Part shown: positions 1-6,971 of the stretch, in pieces
Layout: each line of letters begins with the position of its first letter
How positions within the stretch are numbered: the first letter of the stretch is position 1
Source of the DNA: Pseudomonadota bacterium
GTDB taxonomy: Bacteria > Pseudomonadota > Gammaproteobacteria > Burkholderiales > Ferrovaceae
NCBI GenBank assembly: GCA_021811005.1
Contig: JAJZPY010000058.1
Span: forward strand, 1 to 13,474
Direction of reading: 5' to 3'
Length of the DNA: 13,474 bases
The notes under the pieces: model-generated
The model's input: the letters and a program-made list of their open reading frames with translations, nothing else
Databases searched by the model: none
What the model was told of the DNA's origin: nothing
Program-made: the position numbers and the translations under genes

Positions 1-1
1 C

Positions 2-334
2 CGATCTCTGGAAACCGGTTGCGAATACGTGCTCATTACCGGGACGCACAGCAATTCGGCGCAGGTCATCAATACGCTGTACGGACGCGAAGGCGTGATC
101 CGCTCCGATGGATGGGAGCGCCTGATGGGCAGCTACCATGGTTCGGGGTGCACGCTCAGTTCAGCCATTGCCGCCGGCCTCGCGCAGGGCCTCGACATGG
201 CGGAAGCCGTGGCCGAAGCCCAGGAGTATACCTGGCAGACGCTCAAGGACGGATTCCGCCTGGGCATGGGCCAGCCCATCCCCGACCGCCTGTTCTGGGC
301 CCGGGAAGAGCCGCCAGCCGGGGATGTCCACTGA
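2..334 (+). CDS. thiD: Hydroxymethylpyrimidine/phosphomethylpyrimidine kinase, 3' part only
   Basis: The gene enters from the left edge; about 110 codons are visible, read in the frame starting at position 2. ThiD phosphorylates hydroxymethylpyrimidine twice to give the pyrimidine half of thiamine, in the cytosol. The visible part has GSGCTLSSAIAAGLAQG, the glycine-rich anion-hole segment near the C-terminus of ribokinase-fold kinases, preceded by VLITGTHSNS and followed by a helical tail ending PIPDRLFW. The preceding D/N-containing kinase core lies outside the window. It overlaps the start of thiE by 11 nt, which supports translational coupling and the same pathway. ThiD is sure from the neighbour and the motif; a fused or unusual N-terminus cannot be excluded because it is not seen. 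Confidence 0.9.
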   Translation, partial: RSLETGCEYVLITGTHSNSAQVINTLYGREGVIRSDGWERLMGSYHGSGCTLSSAIAAGLAQGLDMAEAVAEAQEYTWQTLKDGFRLGMGQPIPDRLFWAREEPPAGDVH

Positions 335-965
335 GCGCTGCGCGATCCGGGGCCTGTATGCGATCACCCCGGACATCGCCGACACCCATCGCCTGCAGTC
401 GCTGGTGCAGCACGCCATTGATGGCGGCCTGACCCTGCTGCAGTATCGGGCCAAGACCCTCCCCCTGCCGTTGCGGCAAGCGCAAGCCCAGGCACTTGCC
501 GCACAGTGTGCCTTCCAGAGCGTGACCTTCATCGTGAATGACGATGCCGCCCTGGCCCAGGCTTGCGGTGCGGCAGGCGTCCATCTGGGCCGCGACGATG
601 ATCACATGGCATATCTGGAACACAACGGCGGCAAGCGCTCACTTTTGGTGGGGGTTTCCTGCTACGATTCGCTCCCCCGTGCCGAGCAGGCCGAAGCCTC
701 AGGTGCGGATTACGTGGCTTTCGGCAGCATGTTTCCTTCCAGCACCAAGCCCGATGCCGTACGGCCACCCTTGTCCCTGCTGGGCGAAGCCAAGCGCCGG
801 TTGCACGTTCCGGTGGTGGCCATCGGCGGCATCACGCTATCCCGCATGGATCAGCTCAGGAATGCCGGAGTGGATGCCGTGGCCGTCATCACCGCCTTGT
901 TCGACGCTCCGGACATCAAAAAAGCCGCGCAACAATTCAATGCCTATTTTGAGGAAACACCATGA
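324..965 (+). CDS. thiE: Thiamine-phosphate synthase
   Basis: Cytosolic enzyme that joins hydroxymethylpyrimidine diphosphate to the thiazole phosphate, giving thiamine phosphate. The 213-residue product is the usual length and is a TIM barrel throughout: GLYAITPD at 10-17, QYRAK at 40-44 (pyrimidine-diphosphate contact), FIVNDD, GVHLGRDD, then GSMFPSSTKPDA (phosphate-binding serine/threonine loop) and VVAIGGIT near the end. The ATG at 324 was chosen because the protein then begins just before the first barrel strand; the open frame runs further upstream, but only across the thiD coding region. A run of Gs sits directly before the ATG, so initiation probably depends on coupling to thiD. The stop overlaps the hemL start as ATGA. 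Well supported. Confidence 0.96.
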   Translation: MSTERCAIRGLYAITPDIADTHRLQSLVQHAIDGGLTLLQYRAKTLPLPLRQAQAQALAAQCAFQSVTFIVNDDAALAQACGAAGVHLGRDDDHMAYLEHNGGKRSLLVGVSCYDSLPRAEQAEASGADYVAFGSMFPSSTKPDAVRPPLSLLGEAKRRLHVPVVAIGGITLSRMDQLRNAGVDAVAVITALFDAPDIKKAAQQFNAYFEETP

Positions 966-2245
966 CCAGCCGCAACGACCAGTTGTTTGAACGCGCCCAG
1001 ATCCGCATTCCCGGAGGCGTCAATTCTCCTGTGCGGGCTTTCCGCGCTGTCGGCGGCAGCCCGCGCTTCTTTACGCGCGGGGTGGGGCCACGCGTCTGGG
1101 ATGCCGATGGGCGGGAATACGTGGATTACGTCTGCTCCTGGGGTCCGCTGCTGCACGGGCATGCCCACCCGGCCGTAGTCGAAGCGGTCAAAAAGGCCGT
1201 CGAGAAAGGCCTGAGCTTCGGAGCCCCCACCGAACTGGAAATCGAGCTGGCCGAACTGATTTGCCGGCTGGTGCCTTCCATGGACCAGGTGCGACTGACA
1301 AGTTCGGGAACCGAAGCCACCATGAGCGCCATTCGCCTGGCACGGGGCGCCACGGGTCGGAAAACGATCGTGAAATTCGACGGCTGCTATCACGGCCATG
1401 GCGATGCGCTGCTGGTCAAGGCAGGATCCGGTGCCCTGACCTTCGGGCAACCCGACTCCGGCGGTGTGCCCCCTGAGCTGGCAGCCCAGACCCTGGTCCT
1501 GGAATACAACAACGTGGCGCAACTGGAAGCCCTTTTTGCCGAACGGGGCGAGAGCATCGCAGCCGTCATCGTGGAACCGGTGGCCGGAAACATGAACATG
1601 GTCCTGCCGCGTCCTGAATTCCTGGCACGCCTGCGAGCGCTCACCAAAACCCATGGCAGCCTGCTGATTTTCGACGAAGTCATGTCGGGGTTCCGCGTCG
1701 CACTCGGCGGGGCGCAGGCCATTTACGGCATCACCCCCGATCTCACCACGCTGGGCAAAGTCATCGGCGGCGGCATGCCCCTGGCCGCCTTTGGCGGACG
1801 TCGGGACCTGATGCAGCAACTGGCTCCCCTGGGGCCCGTTTACCAGGCCGGCACACTGTCCGGAAACCCGGTGGCTGTAACGGCCGGGCTTGAAACGCTG
1901 CGACTGGCCATGGCAAGCGGACTGTACGAGCGCCTGGGGGAAATGACGCATGCGGTGACCGAAGGCATCGCCGAAATCGGAAGGCACCACGGCTTCCCGG
2001 TCACCGCCTGTTCGCTGGGCGGCATGTTCGGCATTTACTTCCGCGAAGCGTTGCCGGCCAACCTGTCCGAAGTCATGACATCGGACAAGGAGCGTTTCAA
2101 GCGTTTTTTCCATGGCATGCTGGATGCGGGCATCTACCTGGCGCCTTCGGCTTTTGAGGCTGGTTTCGTTTCTTCCGTGCACGGCACGCGGGAACTGGAG
2201 CAGACGCTGGAAGCAGCCGAATCGGTTTTCCGTAAACTCGACTGA
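962..2245 (+). CDS. hemL: Glutamate-1-semialdehyde 2,1-aminomutase
   Basis: PLP enzyme that turns glutamate-1-semialdehyde into 5-aminolevulinate, the first committed tetrapyrrole precursor in the C5 pathway. The product is 427 residues, normal for the family. It reads IPGGVNSPVRAF at 17-28, SSGTEATMSAIRLARG (PLP phosphate contacts), CYHGHGDALLVKAGSG, LLIFDEVMSGFR with the cofactor-binding Asp, and TLGKVIGGGMPLAAFGG in which K266 is the Schiff-base lysine; YQAGTLSGNP follows. The start is fixed by the 4-nt overlap with the thiE stop and by a GAGG sequence about 7 nt upstream. engB follows 6 nt after the stop. Presence of HemL means this organism uses glutamyl-tRNA rather than glycine for haem synthesis, as expected for a betaproteobacterium; hemB lies just downstream. 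Confidence 0.98.
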   Translation: MTSRNDQLFERAQIRIPGGVNSPVRAFRAVGGSPRFFTRGVGPRVWDADGREYVDYVCSWGPLLHGHAHPAVVEAVKKAVEKGLSFGAPTELEIELAELICRLVPSMDQVRLTSSGTEATMSAIRLARGATGRKTIVKFDGCYHGHGDALLVKAGSGALTFGQPDSGGVPPELAAQTLVLEYNNVAQLEALFAERGESIAAVIVEPVAGNMNMVLPRPEFLARLRALTKTHGSLLIFDEVMSGFRVALGGAQAIYGITPDLTTLGKVIGGGMPLAAFGGRRDLMQQLAPLGPVYQAGTLSGNPVAVTAGLETLRLAMASGLYERLGEMTHAVTEGIAEIGRHHGFPVTACSLGGMFGIYFREALPANLSEVMTSDKERFKRFFHGMLDAGIYLAPSAFEAGFVSSVHGTRELEQTLEAAESVFRKLD

Positions 2246-2251
2246 ACCGAG

Positions 2252-2854
2252 ATGAATTTCTTTCAGCAAGCCAGCTTTTTCACCACGGTCAACGACTGGG
2301 CCGGGCTGCCGCCCGACGATGTCGTGGAAGTGGCCTTCGCAGGCCGATCCAATGCGGGAAAATCCAGCGCGATCAATACACTGGCCAATCGTTCCCGGCT
2401 GGCGTTCACCAGCAAGACCCCGGGCCGAACCCAGCACATCAATTATTTCAGCCTGGGAGACCAGCGCTACCTGGTGGATTTGCCCGGCTATGGCTATGCA
2501 GAGGTGCCGCTGGCCGTCAAACGGCACTGGCAGCAGCTGCTTTCCGACTACCTGACACATCGCCAGTCTTTGCGGGGGCTCGTGGTGCTGATGGACATCC
2601 GGCATCCCTTGACCGAACTGGATCGCCAGTTGCTGGAATGGTATCTGCCCAGCGGAAAACCGGCGGTCATCCTGCTGACCAAATGCGACAAGCTGGGGCG
2701 CGGGGCCAGGCTCCAGGCCCTGCGCGAAGTTCGGAATGCGCTTTCTGATTTCACTCAACCCATTGAAATCATTGCGTTCTCAAGCGTGACACGGGAAGGG
2801 TTGGAGACGGCGGAGGCGGCCATTGCCCGCCTGTACGAGCCTGCGCAAGCCTGA
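2252..2854 (+). CDS. engB: YihA/EngB-type GTP-binding protein (ribosome biogenesis)
   Basis: Small TrmE-Era-like GTPase, also called YihA or YsxC, that acts in large ribosomal subunit assembly. The 200-residue product is full length. G1 is GRSNAGKSS at 31-39, the switch I threonine lies in TPGRTQ (56-61), G3 is DLPGYGYA at 76-83, G4 is TKCDK at 143-147, and G5 is FSSVT at 176-180. The ATG is 6 nt after the hemL stop with no clear Shine-Dalgarno sequence, so it is probably translated by coupling. It is the last gene of the thiD-thiE-hemL-engB run; a strong hairpin starts 10 nt past its stop, but that hairpin has its T-tract on the opposite strand. In several betaproteobacteria engB is followed by cytochrome c and resB/ccsA genes before hemB; those are absent here. 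Confidence 0.97.
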   Translation: MNFFQQASFFTTVNDWAGLPPDDVVEVAFAGRSNAGKSSAINTLANRSRLAFTSKTPGRTQHINYFSLGDQRYLVDLPGYGYAEVPLAVKRHWQQLLSDYLTHRQSLRGLVVLMDIRHPLTELDRQLLEWYLPSGKPAVILLTKCDKLGRGARLQALREVRNALSDFTQPIEIIAFSSVTREGLETAEAAIARLYEPAQA

Positions 2855-2856
2855 CC

Positions 2857-2893
2857 AAAAAAAACCCGTGCCTGCTGTTTTAAGCGGCACGGG
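2857..2893 (-). terminator. Intrinsic terminator reading on the minus strand
   Basis: The arms cccgtgcc (2865-2872) and ggcacggg (2886-2893) pair perfectly over 8 bp, and inside them gct (2874-2876) pairs with agc (2883-2885) after a one-base bulge. On the + strand the hairpin is preceded by eight As (2857-2864) and is not followed by Ts. Read on the minus strand it is a GC-rich stem followed at once by eight Ts, the standard rho-independent form. It therefore best ends a transcript coming leftwards from the 2894-3050 region, where no minus-strand protein gene exists. It could still act as a weak barrier or a stabilising 3' stem for engB mRNA on the + strand. Confidence 0.7.
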
Positions 2894-3010
2894 AACAAGT
2901 GCCATGCGTACTGGCATCAGCCTGCCCTAGGGAGGAAGGCAGGCGTTGGACTTGCACCAACCAGTTGATCAGAGTGCCCTTGGTCGGTTAAGTTCCCTAG
3001 AATTCACTTT
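2891..3010 (-). ncRNA. Candidate structured small RNA between engB and hemB
   Basis: This gap contains nested inverted repeats without a credible reading frame. A closing stem gggaac (2891-2896) / gttccc (2992-2997) encloses hairpins tgcca/tggca (2900-2904, 2912-2916), gcctgcc/ggcaggc (2920-2926, 2938-2944) and gttgg/ccaac (2945-2949, 2957-2961). The loop sequence ctaggg (2927-2932) is also complementary to ccctag (2995-3000), so an alternative or tertiary pairing is possible. The strand is inferred from the terminator immediately to the left, which works only leftwards. A sense leader element acting on hemB is the alternative: a 'hemB RNA motif' has been described upstream of hemB in Burkholderia, and 6S RNA is another class to test. 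I cannot match either consensus by eye. No convincing minus-strand promoter was found. Confidence 0.45.
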
Positions 3011-3037
3011 GTGTCCCTTTTTTGGAAATTTCTCAGC

Positions 3038-4039
3038 ATGGAAACTTTAGGCCGTTTTCCGGAACGCAGAATGCGCCGCAACCGTCGTGACGCATTTTCC
3101 CGTCGCCTGGTTCAGGAACACCGTTTGAGCACGGACGACCTGATTTACCCCGTTTTTGTCATCGATGGCAAAAACCGGGAGGAGCCGGTGGCTTCCATGC
3201 CCGGTATCGCGCGCCAGACAGTGGACCGTCTGGCGGTCACTGCGGAACGCTGCCTTGAGCTTGGCATTCCGGCGCTGGCCCTGTTTCCGGTCATCGATCC
3301 GGCCCTCAAGTCCCTGGATGCCAAGGAAGCCTGGAATCCCAACGGGTTGCTGCCCCGTGCCGTACGCACACTCAAGCAGCAATTTCCCGAACTGGGACTC
3401 ATCACGGATGTGGCGCTCGATCCTTACACCAGCCATGGTCAGGACGGCATCGTCGACGAGAACGGCTACGTCATCAACGACGTCACCATCGATGCCTTGG
3501 TGCGCCAGTCCCTTGCGGAAGCGGACGCCGGTGCCGACATCGTGGCCCCTTCCGACATGATGGACGGTCGCATCGCCCGCATCCGGCAGGCCCTGGATGC
3601 CGAGCAACACATCCACACGCGCATCCTGGCTTATTCCGCCAAGTACGCTTCGGCGTTCTACGGTCCTTTCCGGGATGCGGTGGGATCCGCAAAAAATCTG
3701 GGCAAAGGCAGCAAGGAGACGTACCAGATGGATCCGGCCAACAGCGACGAAGCGCTGTGGGAAGTGGGGCTCGACCTGGCTGAAGGCGCTGACATGGTGA
3801 TGGTCAAGCCCGGCCTTCCCTACCTGGACATCATCCGGCGCGTGAAAGACGAATTCAAGGCACCCACCTTTGCCTACCAGGTCAGCGGCGAATACGCCAT
3901 GCTGAAAGGCGCCATCGACGCCGGCTGGCTGGACGAACGCTGCATCCTCGAAAGCCTGCTGTCCTTCAAGCGTGCCGGGGCAGACGGCGTGCTCACCTAC
4001 TTTGCCGTGCGGGCCGCTGAACTGATCAGGTCACTGTAA
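3038..4039 (+). CDS. hemB: Porphobilinogen synthase (delta-aminolevulinate dehydratase), Mg-type
   Basis: Cytosolic enzyme that condenses two 5-aminolevulinate molecules to porphobilinogen, the step after hemL's product. The product from the ATG is 333 residues, like Pseudomonas HemB. It starts FPERRMRRNRR, the usual N-terminal arm. The two Schiff-base lysines are K202 in AYSAKYASAFYGPFR and K257 in MVKPGLPYLDI, 55 residues apart as in the Pseudomonas enzyme. At the metal site, DVALDPYTSHGQDG (124-137) has aspartates where zinc-type enzymes have cysteines, so this is the magnesium-dependent class. The GTG at 3011 would add nine residues not typical of the family and has no ribosome site; the ATG at 3038 has only a weak GGA 12 nt upstream. 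Its 3' end overlaps the convergent gene on the minus strand by 14 nt. Confidence 0.97.
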   Translation: METLGRFPERRMRRNRRDAFSRRLVQEHRLSTDDLIYPVFVIDGKNREEPVASMPGIARQTVDRLAVTAERCLELGIPALALFPVIDPALKSLDAKEAWNPNGLLPRAVRTLKQQFPELGLITDVALDPYTSHGQDGIVDENGYVINDVTIDALVRQSLAEADAGADIVAPSDMMDGRIARIRQALDAEQHIHTRILAYSAKYASAFYGPFRDAVGSAKNLGKGSKETYQMDPANSDEALWEVGLDLAEGADMVMVKPGLPYLDIIRRVKDEFKAPTFAYQVSGEYAMLKGAIDAGWLDERCILESLLSFKRAGADGVLTYFAVRAAELIRSL

Positions 4040-4637
4040 GCGGGGAAGCAGCAAGCAGCGCTTCCACCTGGGCCAGCCGCGCCCGTTCCACCACACGGCC
4101 ATCGCTGGTTTTCTGCACGATGCGCTGCAGATCCAGCGGCAGCAGGGTGGCATTCACCGGAAAGCCCTGGACCGAGAAACTGACGACGGCCGCATCCAGC
4201 GTGCGGTCACCCATGCGCACTTTGCGTTGCCCCATGTGATATTCCTGCTCGCCGTTCAGAAAGAACAGCTCCAGTGCCTTGCCGTCATCCGTGAAGAGCT
4301 GCAGGTTGATGTCGGAATGCGGTCCCGCCGTTCCGGACCATACGGAACCGGTCAGCCACGGATTGAAAGGGGCCAGCCATTTCATGGCAGTGACCGCGGC
4401 CTCCCGCAAGGCCTGCAGACGCGAGGCATGGCTTTCCCGCTGGTAAAGGGCCTGCCAGCTGCGCAATGCCGCTTCGATTTCGCGATTGTCGGGCAGTTGC
4501 TGCGTGCTGGGAGCGCCGGCCTGTCGCGCGGCTTTCCGCTTGGCTGACGCATAGTCCTGGGTGCCGTCTTCGGCCAGGATGCGCGCAGCCAGATAGGCCA
4601 GATGTTCGCGGTGGTGATTGCGCTTTCCGGAAGCCAT
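4026..4637 (-). CDS. Conserved protein with nucleotidyltransferase-like motif, function unknown
   Basis: I do not recognise a named gene. The 203-residue soluble protein has a basic, Ala-rich N-terminal helical part (about 1-90, with HHREHLAYLAARIL and AKRKAARQAG) and a mixed alpha/beta C-terminal part. Residues 97-115, GSVWSGTAGPHSDINLQLF, resemble the nucleotidyltransferase-fold signature: GS, then an acidic residue ten positions on (D109). The usual second acid of the DxD pair is N111, and E123 in KALELFF could be the third acidic residue. No signal peptide or membrane segment is seen. An excellent AGGAGG sits 5 nt before the ATG. It follows mrcA by 17 nt on the same strand, so it is probably co-transcribed with it. 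Similar proteins occur beside mrcA/hemB in betaproteobacteria (recalled, not checked). An inactive nucleotidyltransferase-like protein is one alternative. Confidence 0.85.
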   Translation of the reverse strand: MASGKRNHHREHLAYLAARILAEDGTQDYASAKRKAARQAGAPSTQQLPDNREIEAALRSWQALYQRESHASRLQALREAAVTAMKWLAPFNPWLTGSVWSGTAGPHSDINLQLFTDDGKALELFFLNGEQEYHMGQRKVRMGDRTLDAAVVSFSVQGFPVNATLLPLDLQRIVQKTSDGRVVERARLAQVEALLAASPLTVT

Positions 4638-4642
4638 GGGCT

Positions 4643-4648
4643 CCTCCT
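4643..4648 (-). promoter_or_regulatory. Strong ribosome binding site for the 4026-4637 gene
   Basis: On the minus strand AGGAGG is followed by a 5-nt spacer and ATG at 4637. This full-length Shine-Dalgarno sequence is unusually good for this window, where most genes have weak sites and rely on overlap. It fixes the start and suggests the small gene is translated independently of mrcA although it lies just behind it. Confidence 0.8.
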
Positions 4649-4654
4649 GGCGTC

Positions 4655-6907
4655 TCAGTTGACCGGCGCGGGCTGGGAGTAAAAATACTCGTCGAGATGA
4701 CCGGGCCCGTTGTCGGGTTTGCCCGTGGACGGATCGATGCCGACCACGTTCACGCCCGGCGGCAGCACGAGCGGGCTTTCGGGTATGGCTTTCAAGGCCC
4801 GGCCCATGTACGAAATCCAGATCGGCAGTGCCGCCTGGGCTCCGGTTTCATTGGCCCCGAGCGAGGCCGGCTTGTCGAAGCCAACCCAGGCCACGGCCAC
4901 CAGGCTGGGCTGAAACCCGGTGAACCAGGCATCCACATGGTCGTTCGTCGTTCCCGTCTTTCCTGCCAGATCGCTGCGCCCCAGGCTCTGTGCCCGCGTC
5001 GCGGTGCCCATCCGGATGACATCGCGCATCATGCTGGTCATGATGAAAGCATTGCGCGGATCGATCACGGATTCCGCTCCCTCTCCCGCAATGGCCGGAT
5101 GGGCTTTGCTGATGACGCTGCCTTTGCCGTCCAGAACGCGGTCGATGTAATACGGCTTGACCCGGTAGCCTCCGTTGGCAAATACCGCATAGGCCGTGGC
5201 CATCTGCAGCGGACTGGCCAGACCCGAACCCAGGGCCATGCTGAGATAGGGCGGGTGCTTTTCAGGGTCGAAGCCAAAGCGCATGGCATAGTCATGCGCA
5301 TAGTCCGGACCGATGGCCTGCAGCAACCGAATGGCCACCATGTTCTTGGACTTGGCCAGCGCCACGCGCAACCGGATGGGCCCCAGATATTCGTTTTCGT
5401 AGTTGTGGGGCTCCCAGGGCTGCCCGTTGTTCTGGGTGGGATCCACGATGCTGATGGGCGTATCGTTGACCAGGGAGGCCGGAGTGAAGCCCTTTTCCAG
5501 GGCGGCAGAATAAATGAACGGCTTGAAGCTGGACCCCGGCTGTCGGAATGCCTGGGTCACGTGATTGAACTTGCTCTGGTTGAAATCGAATCCGCCGACC
5601 AGGGCCCGGATCGCGCCGTCGTGGCTGTCGATGGACACCAGTGCCGCCTCCACGTCAGGATACTGGGTGATTTCCCATCCCCCGCTGGCCATGCGGCTCA
5701 CGCGGATGATCGAGCCCCGCTGGATCTTTTTGTTGGCGGATGCGTTGGGAACAAGGCCTGCCTTGGCAAAAGCGAGTCCTTCCCCCTTGATGTCAACCAG
5801 GCCCACTGACTTGACGTAGGCCTTCACTTCCTTGTCGGTGGCATGCACCACCACCCCGGGGTAAAGGTCGTCGCTGATTTCCGCATCGGACAAGGCGTCT
5901 TCAAAGTCTGCCTCGGTTGCCTCCGGCGCGGGCAATTCCGAAAAGTCTTCCGGGCCACGGTAGCCATGGCGATGATCGTAATCGAGCACGCCCTGGCGCA
6001 CCGCCTGGTAGGCGGCCTCCTGATCGGACTTGAGGAGGGTGGTGACCACCTTGTAGCCTTTGTTGTAAACCTCTTCGCCATAGGCCTGCACCATGTACTG
6101 GCGCGCCATTTCCGCCACGTAGTCCGCTTTCAGGGGAAACCCGGCGTGGAACGGTTCCACCCGGCCCGGATTGCGCAGGGCCTGTTCGTATTCGCCATCG
6201 CTGATGAACTTGAGTTCGTGCATGCGCCGCAGGACATATTGCTGGCGCTGGGCCGCCCGTTTCGGGTTGATAATGGGGTTGTAGCGCGAAGGAGCCTTGG
6301 GCAGCCCGGCCAGCATGGCCATCTCCGCTACGCTCAGCTGGTCCAGCGGCCGGCCGTAGTAAACGTACGCGGCCGCGCCAAAACCATAAGCGCGCTGCCC
6401 CAGATAGATCTGGTTGATGTAGAGCTCAAGAATCTGGTCCTTGCTCAGGTTGCTTTCGATCTTGAAGGCCAGCAGGACTTCCGACAGCTTTCGCGAAAAG
6501 GTTTTTTCATTGCTCAGAAAAAAGTTGCGGGCCACCTGCATGGTGATGGTGCTTGCCCCTTCCTTTGCACGGGCAGAAAAAAGGTTGGCCAGGAAAGCGC
6601 GGGCTACGCCCTGGTAATCCACCGCCCCGTGCTGGTAAAAACGGTCGTCTTCGGCAGCCAGGATGGCCTGCCTCATGCGCAGCGGAACCGCCTGCAGCTT
6701 CAGGACGGCCCGCCGCTCTTCTCCAAATTCGCCAATCAGCTGGTCATCGGCGGTAAAAATCCGCAACGGCACCTTGGGACGGTAATCCGTCATGGACTCC
6801 AGGCTGGGCAGGTTGGGGTAGATGAGCGCAAGCGCCAGCACGAGAACACCCAGTCCCACCAGGGCCAGTGTGGCAAGAACAGCCAGCGGATACAGAAGGC
6901 TTCGCAT
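4655..6907 (-). CDS. mrcA: Penicillin-binding protein 1A (bifunctional glycosyltransferase/transpeptidase)
   Basis: Inner-membrane class A PBP that polymerises lipid II and cross-links peptidoglycan in the periplasm. The 750-residue product has an uncleaved N-terminal membrane anchor (about 5-30). The GT51 domain follows, with catalytic E86 in AEDDRFYQHG, GASTITMQVARNFF, and ELYINQIYLGQRAYGFGAAA. Next is an acidic linker/OB-type region (about 310-420, with EATEADFEDALSDAEISDD). The transpeptidase domain has S459-S-F-K (nucleophile S459, K462), S520-K-N, and K650-T-G. The STITMQ has Met where STITQQ is the common form. Start at the ATG at 6907 places the anchor at the N-terminus; no clear ribosome site precedes it. 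Divergent from aroK with 70 bp between. The length is towards the short end for PBP1A, with no obvious missing domain. Confidence 0.97.
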   Translation of the reverse strand: MRSLLYPLAVLATLALVGLGVLVLALALIYPNLPSLESMTDYRPKVPLRIFTADDQLIGEFGEERRAVLKLQAVPLRMRQAILAAEDDRFYQHGAVDYQGVARAFLANLFSARAKEGASTITMQVARNFFLSNEKTFSRKLSEVLLAFKIESNLSKDQILELYINQIYLGQRAYGFGAAAYVYYGRPLDQLSVAEMAMLAGLPKAPSRYNPIINPKRAAQRQQYVLRRMHELKFISDGEYEQALRNPGRVEPFHAGFPLKADYVAEMARQYMVQAYGEEVYNKGYKVVTTLLKSDQEAAYQAVRQGVLDYDHRHGYRGPEDFSELPAPEATEADFEDALSDAEISDDLYPGVVVHATDKEVKAYVKSVGLVDIKGEGLAFAKAGLVPNASANKKIQRGSIIRVSRMASGGWEITQYPDVEAALVSIDSHDGAIRALVGGFDFNQSKFNHVTQAFRQPGSSFKPFIYSAALEKGFTPASLVNDTPISIVDPTQNNGQPWEPHNYENEYLGPIRLRVALAKSKNMVAIRLLQAIGPDYAHDYAMRFGFDPEKHPPYLSMALGSGLASPLQMATAYAVFANGGYRVKPYYIDRVLDGKGSVISKAHPAIAGEGAESVIDPRNAFIMTSMMRDVIRMGTATRAQSLGRSDLAGKTGTTNDHVDAWFTGFQPSLVAVAWVGFDKPASLGANETGAQAALPIWISYMGRALKAIPESPLVLPPGVNVVGIDPSTGKPDNGPGHLDEYFYSQPAPVN

Positions 6908-6937
6908 GAATGTAGGGAAAAGGCCGGAAATAGGGGT

Positions 6938-6959
6938 TGACCCGCATTATAAGGGGTCA
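6938..6959. promoter_or_regulatory. Dyad over divergent mrcA/aroK promoters
   Basis: tgaccc (6938-6943) and gggtca (6954-6959) form a perfect 6-bp inverted repeat separated by 10 bp. It lies in the 70-bp gap between the divergent mrcA and aroK starts and encloses the TATAAT of the mrcA promoter. The arrangement fits an operator for a dimeric regulator, but a 6-bp dyad can arise by chance and no regulator is implied by the neighbours. Confidence 0.35.
6946..6951 (-). promoter_or_regulatory. -10 element of the mrcA promoter
   Basis: The minus strand reads a perfect TATAAT here. Transcription would start near 6939 and give a leader of about 30 nt before the mrcA ATG at 6907. A good -35 is not seen at 16-18 bp spacing; the nearest likeness, TTGTAG (6965-6970 on the minus strand), is only 13 bp away. 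Confidence 0.5.
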
Positions 6960-6965
6960 GTCGGC

Positions 6966-6971
6966 TACAAT
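6966..6971 (+). promoter_or_regulatory. Possible -10 element for aroK
   Basis: TACAAT matches the -10 consensus at five of six positions. The expected start point, about 7 nt downstream, falls on the A of the aroK ATG at 6978, which would make a leaderless or nearly leaderless message. The -35 position (around 6943-6948) is poor. TATAAG at 6948-6953 is an alternative -10 that would leave a leader of about 18 nt. Confidence 0.3.

Noticed and set aside
944..2758. Long open frame of 604 codons on the minus strand across hemL and engB
   Set aside because: It lies wholly opposite two well-recognised genes, has no recognisable domain and has the Gln/His/Gly-rich look of a GC-rich antisense frame.
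2900..2965. tRNA, SRP RNA or B12 riboswitch in the engB-hemB gap
   Set aside because: No acceptor stem with T-loop sequence, no SRP tetraloop core, and no B12 box could be found on either strand.
2975..3003. TAGAAT at 2998-3003 as the hemB promoter -10
   Set aside because: Five of six bases match, but no -35 is present at 16-18 bp spacing, so it was not listed as a feature.
2990..3023. Plus-strand terminator before hemB ending in the T-run at 3018-3023
   Set aside because: Only a weak 4-bp aagt/actt stem precedes the Ts, with other bases between; not a credible attenuator hairpin.
3011..3037. GTG at 3011 as the hemB start
   Set aside because: It adds nine residues not typical of HemB, has no Shine-Dalgarno sequence, and would intrude on the structured leader; ATG 3038 fits the family.
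4466..5809. Plus-strand open frame of 447 codons opposite mrcA
   Set aside because: Opposite a PBP1A gene with all catalytic motifs; the translated product shows no family features.
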